Source of the DNA: Geothermobacter hydrogeniphilus
Lineage (GTDB): Bacteria; Desulfobacterota; Desulfuromonadia; Desulfuromonadales; Geothermobacteraceae
Direction: 5' to 3'
DNA length: 40,795 nucleotides
Assembly (NCBI RefSeq): GCF_002898515.1
Contig: NZ_PPFX01000036.1
Span: 1 to 40,795 of the forward strand
In this document: piece after piece, positions 14,992-22,874 of the stretch
Layout: the number at the start of each line of letters is the position of its first letter
Numbering within the stretch: the stretch's first letter is position 1
The notes under the pieces: generated by a model
What the model saw: only the letters and a program-made list of their open reading frames with translations
What the model was told of the DNA's origin: nothing
Database searches by the model: none
Made by a program: the position numbers and the translations under genes

Positions 14992-15083
14992 GAACTACTC
15001 TCTTAACATAACGTCCGATGATTGCCACTGTGCTTTGCCACAGGTGAGCCGATTCCCCGCTGAAACCAGCTGTATTCCTATGA

Positions 15084-15245
15084 CCTGAATCAGTGAGACC
15101 CTTGTCAGCGGACGGCACAAGTCATTGACCTGCCTGAGCTTCCCAAAAATCACCAGCGAACCTATGGGTGCGCTTTAGATTTTTGAAAATCCCATTCAGG
15201 CCAAGCACTTGCACTCTCCATCTCACAGGAACTCACTGATTCAGG
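15084..15245. mobile_element. MITE-like element, copy B
   Basis: A 162 bp element in the same orientation as copy A with about 90% identity by eye and the same terminal inverted repeats ('cctgaatcagtga' / 'tcactgattcagg'). Flanks TATGA (15079-15083) and TATCA (15246-15250) agree at 4 of 5 bases, as expected of an ageing target duplication. It lies in the 264-base gap between an RNase Z-like gene and the NarX-like kinase gene. Apart from it, I see nothing in that gap. Confidence 0.75.
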
Positions 15246-15255
15246 TATCATTTTA

Positions 15256-16290
15256 TCAAACCCCGGAGGTTTCGGGATTCATCCGTCCTGCCGCGGCCGC
15301 CTCCCGCCGCGCCCGCTCGGCTTCACGCCAGAGCGCCCGTGGCTGATCCTGGTAACGCGGTGAATGATGAAAAACCAGCAATCGCCCGACCCCGGCCCGG
15401 CCAGCAGCCTCTCCGGCGAGATGCGCGGTCAGGTGATTACGCTTCCGGGCCCGCTCGACGTCACGATGCAGAAAAGGCGCCTCGATCACCAGCAGATCGA
15501 CACCACGAGCCAGGCTGACCACCCGGTCCAGGTTCGTCTCCGTCGGCTGCAGGTCGGTGACATAGCAGACCTTGACCCCGGCACGACTGCGGGCAATCTC
15601 TCCGGACAGTTCATCGAGACGATAGTCACGCACCCCGCCATCGGCAAGTGGCGCCTGAAGCAAGGTATCCCCCGGCGCCTGCTCGCGCAGCAGGCGCTTG
15701 AAGTTCCCCAGCCAGGGGCCGGCAAGCAATCCGAAGCGCTGCAACGCGACAACATCAATCACGACCTGCTGTCGCTGCTCAAAACGAAACCCGAGCGACA
15801 GAACCCCGCCATGATCGAACGGCAACGCGCTGATCCGGTCATCCCGTCCACGACAGAGCCAGCCATCCTGCTGATCGACAGGCGGCAACTCCTCCAGGGC
15901 AAAGGCACGGGCAGCAGAGAACTGCGCGCAACGCCCAAGCCTCTCGGACCACTCGGTAACCCGTAGCACAAAAGGGAAATTCTCCAACAGCTTCCAACTG
16001 TAACCACGCAGGCGATGGTCAATCTGCGCCACCAGTCCCGGTGGGCCATAGAGCTGCAGACACAGGTCACGATAAAGAGAGAGGCGCAGCAGCTGGTCGA
16101 ACCCGGCCAGGTGATCGATGTGGGCGTGACTGATGAAGACCCGTCGCACCTTGAGACAGGCCCGCGGAGCAAGCGGATGGAGGTCTCCACAATCGAACAA
16201 CAACGCGTCGGGCTGATGCGGCAGACGCAGATAGAGGGCCGGGTCGCCGAAGGGGCCGTTGACCAGACGAAAAAAAACGCGCGCGTCCAT
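15256..16290 (-). CDS. metallo-beta-lactamase-fold hydrolase, RNase Z-like
   Basis: A 344-residue hydrolase of the metallo-beta-lactamase superfamily. The zinc motif HAHIDH is at 55-60 (RRVFISHAHIDHLAGFDQLL), preceded by LLFDCGD. A further metal-binding aspartate probably lies in VCYVTDLQ, and the C-terminal HHSPRYQD matches the conserved HxSPRY end of tRNase Z proteins. The exosite arm typical of true RNase Z is not clear, and the protein is slightly longer than the usual 300-310 residues. It may be an RNase Z-like enzyme acting on another phosphodiester. Its ATG follows the stop codon of the kinase gene directly with no gap, so it is translated from the same message. A tRNA-processing role is inferred only from family resemblance. 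Confidence 0.85.
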   Translation of the reverse strand: MDARVFFRLVNGPFGDPALYLRLPHQPDALLFDCGDLHPLAPRACLKVRRVFISHAHIDHLAGFDQLLRLSLYRDLCLQLYGPPGLVAQIDHRLRGYSWKLLENFPFVLRVTEWSERLGRCAQFSAARAFALEELPPVDQQDGWLCRGRDDRISALPFDHGGVLSLGFRFEQRQQVVIDVVALQRFGLLAGPWLGNFKRLLREQAPGDTLLQAPLADGGVRDYRLDELSGEIARSRAGVKVCYVTDLQPTETNLDRVVSLARGVDLLVIEAPFLHRDVERARKRNHLTAHLAGEAAGRAGVGRLLVFHHSPRYQDQPRALWREAERARREAAAAGRMNPETSGV

Positions 16291-17742
16291 CTACCTTTGC
16301 CGAATCGCTTCACGGTCGAGCAGCGATGGTCCCGCAATCGGCAGTTCGACACGAAAAGTAGTTCCGACCCCCGGCATCGACTGGACATCGATATGCCCCT
16401 CGTGGGCATCCACCACCCATTTGACGATCGCCAGCCCGAGGCCGGCCCCCCCGACCGCCCGGTTACGCGCCTCATCGACGCGGTAGAAACGTTCGAAAAT
16501 ATACGGAAGATGGTCGGCAGGGATACCGATGCCGGTATCACTGATACTGATCACCGCGCGATCCCCATCCAGGTGCAGGCTTATTTCCACCCTCCCCGGC
16601 GCCGGTGTGTACTTGACGGCATTGGTAATCAGGTTGAGAAACAGCTGCCGCAACCGCAGCTCATCGCCCTGAACCAGCACCTCGCCATCAACCTCCAGGT
16701 TGAGCACCACGTCCAGGCTCGAATCCTCGCGCAGGGAGCTGCCCCGCAGGTAAATCTCCTGCATCAGGTCGGAGAGACTGACCGGTTTTTTCTCCAGAGG
16801 CAGACCGCCCGAATCACTCTTCGCCAGCAGCAGCAGATCCTCGATGATCCGCTCCATGCGGTTGATCTCCTCAAGGTTGGATTCGAGCATATTACGGAAT
16901 TCCTCCGGGGTTTTGGCCCAGCGCAGGGCGACCTCGGTTTCCCCCTTGAGGATCGTCAGCGGAGTGCGCAGTTCGTGGGAGGCATCACCGGAAAACTGCT
17001 TGACCCGACCGAAGGATTCTTCCAGTCGCGCCAGCATTTCGTTGAAGGTTGCGGCCAACTCGGCAATTTCACGACCGGCGTTACCGACCGTGAGTCGCTC
17101 CGAAAGATTCTCGGCATTGATGCGCCGCATCGAACGGGTGATACGCAACACCGGCGCAAGAGTGCGCCCGGCCAGAAACCATCCACCCAGGGTAATCAAC
17201 AGCAACAGCAGCGGACTGAAGGTGGCCAGCACCATCCGTAAACGTTCCAGGGCGCTTTCAACATCGCGGGTGTGGGCGCCGACCTGCACCACGCCGACCG
17301 TTTTCCCCCCGATCTCAAGCGGCAGGTTCAGCAGCCTCACACCGGCGAAAGGAGCCGCGGCCAGGGACTCCAGAACCGGAAGATGCTGTTTGAGGACCTT
17401 GTCCCCGGCAGCGCCGAACGGTAGCCGGGCACTTTCAAGGTTGCGGGAAAAACAACGGATGGTTCCATTCAGGTCACGAATCTGGACAAATTCGCTCCAG
17501 CTGTGGCGACGCAGAAAATCATCCAGGGATTGGCAGCTGCCAACGGCAGAAGAGGGCGGCTCCTTCTCACTGAGAGCATAGAAGGTGGCGACATCCTCGG
17601 CGATCAGCTTGAGACGCTGGTCGAGGTGGGAATGCAGTTCCCGACCCAGGTAGTAATGCCAGAAAAAGCCGCTGGCCGCCAGGATGACGGCCAGCGACAG
17701 GGCATACCAGAGAGTCAGTCGGGACCGCAGCGAATGGAACAA
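16291..17742 (-). CDS. membrane sensor histidine kinase (HisKA, OmpR-partner class)
   Basis: The 483-residue kinase is paired with the OmpR-type regulator encoded just upstream. The first membrane helix is at about 10-32, followed by a periplasmic region of about 140 residues, a second helix at about 172-191 and HAMP at about 192-245. The H box FSGDASHELRTPLT places the phospho-acceptor at H256. The ATPase domain has NLITNAVKYTP (N box), ISISDTGIGIP (G1), the F box YIFERFYR and GGAGLGLAIVKW (G2). The architecture resembles heavy-metal sensor kinases such as CusS, but no metal ligands are evident and no metal-efflux genes are nearby. Translation begins at TTG, with AGGGG about 6 bases upstream overlapping the end of the regulator gene. 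The stop is immediately followed by the RNase Z-like gene. Confidence 0.94.
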   Translation of the reverse strand: MFHSLRSRLTLWYALSLAVILAASGFFWHYYLGRELHSHLDQRLKLIAEDVATFYALSEKEPPSSAVGSCQSLDDFLRRHSWSEFVQIRDLNGTIRCFSRNLESARLPFGAAGDKVLKQHLPVLESLAAAPFAGVRLLNLPLEIGGKTVGVVQVGAHTRDVESALERLRMVLATFSPLLLLLITLGGWFLAGRTLAPVLRITRSMRRINAENLSERLTVGNAGREIAELAATFNEMLARLEESFGRVKQFSGDASHELRTPLTILKGETEVALRWAKTPEEFRNMLESNLEEINRMERIIEDLLLLAKSDSGGLPLEKKPVSLSDLMQEIYLRGSSLREDSSLDVVLNLEVDGEVLVQGDELRLRQLFLNLITNAVKYTPAPGRVEISLHLDGDRAVISISDTGIGIPADHLPYIFERFYRVDEARNRAVGGAGLGLAIVKWVVDAHEGHIDVQSMPGVGTTFRVELPIAGPSLLDREAIRQR

Positions 17743-17745
17743 ATC

Positions 17746-18426
17746 TTACCCCTGCTGCTTGAGCACGTACCCGATACCGCGCACCGTGTGGATCAGTTTC
17801 TGCTGGAAATCGCGATCAACCTTTTTGCGCAGGTAATTGACATAAACGTCGATGATATTGGTGAAGGAGTCGAAGGTATAATCCCAGACATGCTCGGCAA
17901 TCATGGTCCGGGTCAGTACCTGTTCCGGGTTGCGCATGAAATATTCGAGCAGGGCATATTCCTTGGCGGTCAGGTCGATCTCCTTCTCACTGCGCCAGAC
18001 CTTGTGGGTCACCGGATCGAGACGCAGGTCGGCAAAGGTCAGTTCGGCACCGCGGTCCTGGGAACCGCGCCGCAACAGGGCCCGCACCCGGGCCAGCAAC
18101 TCGGCGAAAGCAAAGGGCTTGGTCAGATAGTCATCACTGCCCGAATCGAGCCCGGAAACGATATCCTCCACCGTATCCTTGGCGGTCAGGCACAGCACCG
18201 GGGTGGTGATCTCCCTGGCCCGCAGTTCGCGAACCACCGAAAGACCGTCCATTTTCGGCAGCATCAGATCCATGAGAATCAGATCATAACGATTGCTTTG
18301 CGCCAGCGTCAGACCCTCTTCGCCATCACCTGCGACGTCAACACTGAAATTCTCCTCTTCCAGCCCGCGCTTGATGAAGCTGGCTACTTTCTTCTCATCT
18401 TCGACCACCAGGATTTTTGCGCTCAT
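17746..18426 (-). CDS. OmpR/PhoB-family response regulator
   Basis: A 226-residue transcription regulator. The receiver has the acidic residues E9-D10 (ILVVEDE), phospho-acceptor D53 (LILMDLMLPKMDG), the threonine in LCLTAKD and K103 (LTKPF). Residues about 125-223 are a winged helix with LTAKEYALLEYFMRNPEQVLTR and the C-terminal IDVYVNYLRKKVD...VRGIGYVL signature. It probably activates or represses targets when phosphorylated by the kinase encoded 3 bases downstream. AGGAG lies 10 bases before the ATG at 18426; the frame extends further upstream to 18474, but without support. It lies 62 bases after ppsR on the same strand, so the two may be co-transcribed. Confidence 0.95.
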   Translation of the reverse strand: MSAKILVVEDEKKVASFIKRGLEEENFSVDVAGDGEEGLTLAQSNRYDLILMDLMLPKMDGLSVVRELRAREITTPVLCLTAKDTVEDIVSGLDSGSDDYLTKPFAFAELLARVRALLRRGSQDRGAELTFADLRLDPVTHKVWRSEKEIDLTAKEYALLEYFMRNPEQVLTRTMIAEHVWDYTFDSFTNIIDVYVNYLRKKVDRDFQQKLIHTVRGIGYVLKQQG

Positions 18427-18488
18427 CGATTTTATTCTCCTTTGATCTGGGATACGCTCTCTATCTACGTCCATACAATCGACAAAAA

Positions 18489-19295
18489 CTACTTCATCTT
18501 CAGTTTGACCAGCACTTCGTTGGCCGTCTCCTCTATCGCTTTGCCGGTCACGTCGATCACCACCCAGGGATTGCGGCGGAAATAGGCCCGTGAAAAACGG
18601 ATTTCATCCTCCACCTTGTCATAATCGGCATAGGCAAGGCGAGGATCCTGTCCCAGGTGCTTCATACGCGCGGCGCGGATCTCGACCAGACGCTGCGGGT
18701 CGATGACCAGACACGCCACCCGTCCCGGATCAATCTCCGCCAGTTCCGGAGGTGGCTCGATCCCGGGGACCAGCGGCACGTTGGCCACCTTCCAGCCACG
18801 GTGCGAAAGGTAGATCGACAACGGTGTCTTACTGGTGCGCGACACCCCCACCAGTACGATATCAGCCTGCGGCAGGTGCCGCGTTTCCTGTCCGTCATCA
18901 TGCTTGACGGTAAATTCCATCGCCTCTATTCGACGGAAATAGTCCTCATCCACACCATGCAGCAATCCCGGGGTCTCCTTCGGCGAAAGGCCGAAGAAGG
19001 CCGCCAGCTTGCGCAACAGTGGAGTCAGCAGATCGATGGCCGGTAGTCCGAGCGCATCGCATTCATCGCGCACCAGCCGGGCCAATTCACGGTTGACCAT
19101 GGTATAGACAACCAGGGCGCCCTTCTCCAGGGCGTCATCCAGAGCCTGGTAGACCTGGCTCTTGGTGCGCACGTTGCTGAAACGCAACAGCCGCACCTGT
19201 TTTTCCCGGAACTGGGAAAGGGCGGCGGAAGCCATCTTTTCCGCGGTCTCCCCGGTAGCGTCTGAAAGCAGGTAAACATGCTGCAACGGGGCCAT
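18489..19295 (-). CDS. ppsR: pyruvate, phosphate/water dikinase regulatory protein (DUF299)
   Basis: A bifunctional serine/threonine kinase and Pi-dependent pyrophosphorylase that inactivates and reactivates PEP synthetase or pyruvate phosphate dikinase by ADP-dependent phosphorylation of a threonine next to the catalytic histidine. The protein, 268 residues with this start, has the family length. It opens with [14 protein letters not shown] and contains the P-loop [11 protein letters not shown] at 150-160, followed by [17 protein letters not shown] and the [25 protein letters not shown] end. The frame is open to 19370 upstream, but GAGG 6 bases before the ATG at 19295 and the family's usual N-terminus fix the start. 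No dikinase gene is in the window, so the target enzyme lies elsewhere. It is the first gene of a possible minus-strand cluster with the two-component system. Confidence 0.93.
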   Translation of the reverse strand: MAPLQHVYLLSDATGETAEKMASAALSQFREKQVRLLRFSNVRTKSQVYQALDDALEKGALVVYTMVNRELARLVRDECDALGLPAIDLLTPLLRKLAAFFGLSPKETPGLLHGVDEDYFRRIEAMEFTVKHDDGQETRHLPQADIVLVGVSRTSKTPLSIYLSHRGWKVANVPLVPGIEPPPELAEIDPGRVACLVIDPQRLVEIRAARMKHLGQDPRLAYADYDKVEDEIRFSRAYFRRNPWVVIDVTGKAIEETANEVLVKLKMK

Positions 19296-19445
19296 AGCCA
19301 CCCTCATGAAATTATCATTAGAGACAGTGTAGCATTCCTTTAATGATTCGCAAGAGGCAGCCTGTTCCACTGGAAAACCGGTTTCGGCTCACTACACCGA
19401 CAAAAATATACCATCGATGTTAGCGGCTCATTAAAAGACTTCGAA

Positions 19446-19474
19446 AAAGTACTGATATCACCCTCATTTGTCAA
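19446..19474 (-). promoter_or_regulatory. candidate promoter for ppsR
   Basis: On the minus strand, a perfect TTGACA (19474-19469) is followed after 17 bases by TACTTT (19451-19446), a 3 of 6 match at -10. It lies about 150 bases upstream of the ppsR start in the divergent gap with prmA (19296-19563), which holds no gene. Confidence 0.35.
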
Positions 19475-19563
19475 GGCTCATAATAACTGAAAACTGAAAA
19501 ACCATCTCCGACGCCACCAACATTGGATTGCCAAAGCAGTCATCCTTCTGCTAAACAGACATC

Positions 19564-20475
19564 ATGAAACCACCATGGACCGAAATCACCCTGCAGGTTC
19601 CGGCAGCCGGCGTCGACCTGGTCAGCTATGTTCTGACGGACCAGGGGGCCGCCGGCGTCGTCACCGCGGTACACAAACTCGACACCTTCATACCTCCCGA
19701 CCCCAACCAGCCGGATATCGGCGACCAGACCCTGCATGGGTATTTCCCCGCGGTAGACAACAGCAAAGAGCTGTGCGTCCGGCTGCGGGCCGCTCTGGTC
19801 GACGTGGCGCCGTTGATCCCCGGGTTCAAACCCGGAGATCTGCTCATGCGACAGGTTGCCGAGGATGACTGGGCCGAAAACTGGAAGCAGCACTTCAAGC
19901 CCTTCCGGGTTGGTCCACTGCTGATCCGGCCGACCTGGGAGCAGGAGCAACCCGCAGCCGGCGAGACATTGCTGCAGATCGATCCCGGCATGGCCTTCGG
20001 CACCGGCAGCCACGCCACCACCCGGCTCTGTCTCGAAGCCCTGGTCGCAACCTTCTCCCGGAAACCGCCCCGCAAGGTCCTTGATGTCGGCACCGGTTCC
20101 GGCATTCTCGCCATTGCCGCCGCCCTGCTCGGAGCCGGGCAGGTGGTCGGCTGCGATATCGAAGAGGAGGCCTGCCGCGTCGCGAAGGCCAACGCCGTCC
20201 TCAACCGGGTCGAAGATCGACTCGACCTGAACCTCACGCCGTTGGAAAAGATCCCCGGCCACTTCGACCTGGTCCTGGCCAACATCCTCGCCGAGGAAAA
20301 CGTCCGACTGGCCGCCCCGTTGCGTCGACACCTGGCGGGTGAAGGCAACCTGGTCCTTTCCGGTATCCTGGAGGAGAAAATTCCCCTGGTGCGGGAGGCT
20401 TTTGATCCCCTTTTCAACCGCCCGGCACAACTGCTGTTGCAGGAGGAATGGGCCTGCCTGGTGTACCGGGGCTAG
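19564..20475 (+). CDS. prmA: ribosomal protein L11 methyltransferase
   Basis: A 303-residue SAM-dependent enzyme that trimethylates lysines and the N-terminus of ribosomal protein L11. The N-terminal substrate-binding part begins WTEITLQVPAAGVDLVSYVL and contains the conserved WAENWKQHFKPFRVG. The Rossmann domain has DPGMAFGTGSHATTRLCLEAL, motif I VLDVGTGSGILAIAAALLGA from about 172, and the NILAEE motif at about 240-245. All are typical of PrmA. The ribosome-binding site is weak (AACAGAC). rsmE starts 5 bases after its stop, an arrangement common to many bacteria, giving a small ribosome-modification operon. Confidence 0.96.
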   Translation: MKPPWTEITLQVPAAGVDLVSYVLTDQGAAGVVTAVHKLDTFIPPDPNQPDIGDQTLHGYFPAVDNSKELCVRLRAALVDVAPLIPGFKPGDLLMRQVAEDDWAENWKQHFKPFRVGPLLIRPTWEQEQPAAGETLLQIDPGMAFGTGSHATTRLCLEALVATFSRKPPRKVLDVGTGSGILAIAAALLGAGQVVGCDIEEEACRVAKANAVLNRVEDRLDLNLTPLEKIPGHFDLVLANILAEENVRLAAPLRRHLAGEGNLVLSGILEEKIPLVREAFDPLFNRPAQLLLQEEWACLVYRG

Positions 20476-20480
20476 GGTCG

Positions 20481-21260
20481 ATGCGCCGCTTCTTTATCGA
20501 CCCGCAGCTGCTCACCGAGGAACAGGTCAGGCTGCCGGAAGAGATTCTGCGCCACCTGCGGGTCCTGCGACTGCAGCCGGGGATGGAGATCGAACTGCTC
20601 GACGGCGCGGGACTGAGCTGCAGGTGCGAACTGCTCGAACTCGACCGCAGGCGAGGCCTGGCCGGAGTCAAAAAACGCCACCGGGTCAGTGAAAACACCC
20701 TGCCCCTGACCCTGCTGCAGGGCCTGCCGAAGGGGGACAAATTCGACCTGGTTTTGCAGAAAGGGACCGAACTCGGTATCAGCCGCTTTGTTCCCACCTT
20801 CTGTGAACGCTGTCAACCGAGCGGCCGACCGCGGCTGCCACGCTGGCAGAGAATCATCCGTGAAGCCGCCCGCCAGTCTGGACGGATGCTGCTGCCGGAG
20901 TTGGCGGAGCCCCTTCCTCTGGGCGATGCGCTGAATCGTTGCCGCAGCGAACTGCGGCTGGTTCCCTGGGAACAGGACACGACCCCGTTGCAGGCGGTCC
21001 TGCCCTCGATTGCACCGCGGAATGCCGCCATCCTGATCGGCCCCGAGGGGGGATTGAGCGCCGCCGAGGTTGAAATGGCGCAGCAACAGGGCTTTATCCC
21101 GGTCAGTCTCGGCTCACGCATCCTGCGCACCGAAACCGCCGGATTTGCCGTGGCCGGAATTTTGCAGTATCTTTACGGGGATTTGGGAACCAACCGGGAG
21201 CGGTCGACTGGCGACAGCGACAGCTCTCCGAACAGACCCCGAAAAGGGAGGGGGCTGTGA
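20481..21260 (+). CDS. rsmE: 16S rRNA m3U1498 methyltransferase
   Basis: RsmE methylates N3 of U1498 in 16S rRNA. It is a SPOUT-class enzyme with a deep trefoil knot. The start MRRFFIDPQ is the family's usual N-terminus and follows the prmA stop by 5 bases, with GGGG overlapping the prmA end as ribosome-binding site. The N-terminal PUA-like domain (1-70) precedes the knotted domain. There, the SAM-binding segments LIGPEGGLSAAEV (about 185-197) and LGSRILRTETA (about 211-221) are intact. The C-terminal tail after YLYGDLG is unusually polar and extends about 25 residues beyond the core. Total 259 residues. Confidence 0.95.
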   Translation: MRRFFIDPQLLTEEQVRLPEEILRHLRVLRLQPGMEIELLDGAGLSCRCELLELDRRRGLAGVKKRHRVSENTLPLTLLQGLPKGDKFDLVLQKGTELGISRFVPTFCERCQPSGRPRLPRWQRIIREAARQSGRMLLPELAEPLPLGDALNRCRSELRLVPWEQDTTPLQAVLPSIAPRNAAILIGPEGGLSAAEVEMAQQQGFIPVSLGSRILRTETAGFAVAGILQYLYGDLGTNRERSTGDSDSSPNRPRKGRGL

Positions 21261-21306
21261 TTGGTCGGGCCCGTCAGGTCCGAACCTTTGAGCGGGAGGA
21301 GTGCCG

Positions 21307-22800
21307 ATGAAATGTCCGAAGTGTGGATTCACCAGTTTTGACTTCCTCGAAAACTGCAAGAAATGCGGCCAGGATCTGCAGAGTCACAAACAGAAATTCG
21401 GTCTCCGCAGCCTGATTTTCCCCACTGTCGGCAAGAGTGAAGCCCCTGAAACAACCGCCGGGCTGGAGGGCAATGAAGCCACAACCGCCACAACGGCAAC
21501 TGCCGATACGGATTTCGGCTTCGATTTCATGAGCGAAGAACCGACAGTCACAGAGACCTCCGCGCCGACAGAAACCACCGATATTGCAGAGGAACCCGCG
21601 GCCGACGAACCACCGCCCCAACCGGAACCGGTTGCCGCGAAGAACGAGGAGGCTCTGGACGACTTCAGTTTTGACGAAACGAATGACGAAACCGAAGTGG
21701 CGGCCGCGCCTGAGGATGAGGGTATCGAGCTGGCTGATGATTTCGATTTTGCCGCGACCGAAACTGAAGGAGATGCCGCGCTGGACACCGCGGAAACCAT
21801 CGACGAAGATGACGAGTTCGCCTTTGCCGCCGCCGAAGACAGTATCGAGATGGCTGACGCAGGTGACGATCCCGATACGGACGAACCCGCCGCGGACCTC
21901 GACTTCAACGAAGTCGTCGAGGACCTTGATTTCAGCGAACCGGCCACCGGCGACGACGATCTCGAAGGCTGGGATGAAATCGAGGAGTCTCCCCCCGGTG
22001 AACAGCCGGAACCGGAGAAGACCACATCCGAGGAAGCCCGGGAGTCCTCCGACCCTTTTGATTTACGGGGGTTCGCGGAAGCTGAGCGGGCCCCCGACTT
22101 CAGCCGGACGACGACTGTCGACAACGATCAGAACCAGGACTCTGCCGAATCGGAAACCGCGGCAGAATCCACGCCTCGCGAGTTGTTTGCCGACGCCGGA
22201 GACTCCGCCCCGAACGATGCGGCTGAAAAACGCTTCGATTTCATGGACGAAGAAGCCGATCAGGCTGAAGAGGTTTTTTTCACCTCCACAGCAGGGGGCG
22301 AAAAGACTGCCGACGAAACCGATGCCGTCCCGCTCGCCCCGTTCGGGCCGCGCCTGGCAGCGGGGTTCTGCGACCTGCTGGTTCTCACCCTGGTCTTCGT
22401 GCTGTTCCTTATCATCGGTCAGCAGATTCTCCAGAATCCCGCGCCGGGTGAACTGCTGCCCGACATGACAACCCTGGTCGAACTTTCCGGTCCCTACTTC
22501 CTGGTCCTCTTCGCCCTCAGCTTCGGGTACTTCACCCTCTTCCATTTTCTCACCGGCCAGACCCCGGGCAAAATGCTTTTCCACCTGCGGGTCGAAGACC
22601 TGGCCGGACAACCGCTGCTCTTCTCCCAGGCCTTTCTCCGCAGCGTCGGAGGCCTTTTTTCACTGCTGCCGGCGGGACTCGGATTTCTGGTGATCTTTTT
22701 CAGCAGCACCCGTCGCGGCTGGAACGACCTGCTCGCCGGCAGCCGCCTGGTCCCTGTCTACGGCACCGCTGATGACGAGGGTGAACCGATGGACTGCTGA
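21307..22800 (+). CDS. zinc-ribbon, acidic-linker, RDD-domain membrane protein
   Basis: A 497-residue protein in three parts. Residues 1-25 form a zinc ribbon with two CxxC pairs (CPKCGF and CKKCG). Residues about 35-340 are extremely acidic, Ala/Glu/Asp/Thr-rich and probably disordered. Residues about 343-490 form an RDD domain: the opening R (GPRLAAGFCDLL), hydrophobic helices including LVLTLVFVLFLIIGQ and YFLVLFALSFGYFTLF, the GQTPGKMLFHLRVED motif and the final RRGWNDLLAGSRLV. RDD proteins are poorly understood membrane proteins, some linked to transport or ion exchange. GGAGGAG lies 5 bases before the ATG; a GTG at 21301 is less likely. The gene follows rsmE by 46 bases and may be read through from it. 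Confidence 0.87.
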   Translation: MKCPKCGFTSFDFLENCKKCGQDLQSHKQKFGLRSLIFPTVGKSEAPETTAGLEGNEATTATTATADTDFGFDFMSEEPTVTETSAPTETTDIAEEPAADEPPPQPEPVAAKNEEALDDFSFDETNDETEVAAAPEDEGIELADDFDFAATETEGDAALDTAETIDEDDEFAFAAAEDSIEMADAGDDPDTDEPAADLDFNEVVEDLDFSEPATGDDDLEGWDEIEESPPGEQPEPEKTTSEEARESSDPFDLRGFAEAERAPDFSRTTTVDNDQNQDSAESETAAESTPRELFADAGDSAPNDAAEKRFDFMDEEADQAEEVFFTSTAGGEKTADETDAVPLAPFGPRLAAGFCDLLVLTLVFVLFLIIGQQILQNPAPGELLPDMTTLVELSGPYFLVLFALSFGYFTLFHFLTGQTPGKMLFHLRVEDLAGQPLLFSQAFLRSVGGLFSLLPAGLGFLVIFFSSTRRGWNDLLAGSRLVPVYGTADDEGEPMDC

Positions 22801-22874
22801 GTCGGGCGACCTTATCCCGAAACAGGGGATTCCTGCCGGCTGAAGAGTCCCGGGGAGGAGTTCCCCGCGCCGGG

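Noticed and set aside
22801-22874. Terminator between the convergent genes ending at 22800 and 22875
   Set aside because: There is a 6 bp CGGGGA/TCCCCG hairpin but no T-tract on either strand, so it was not called.
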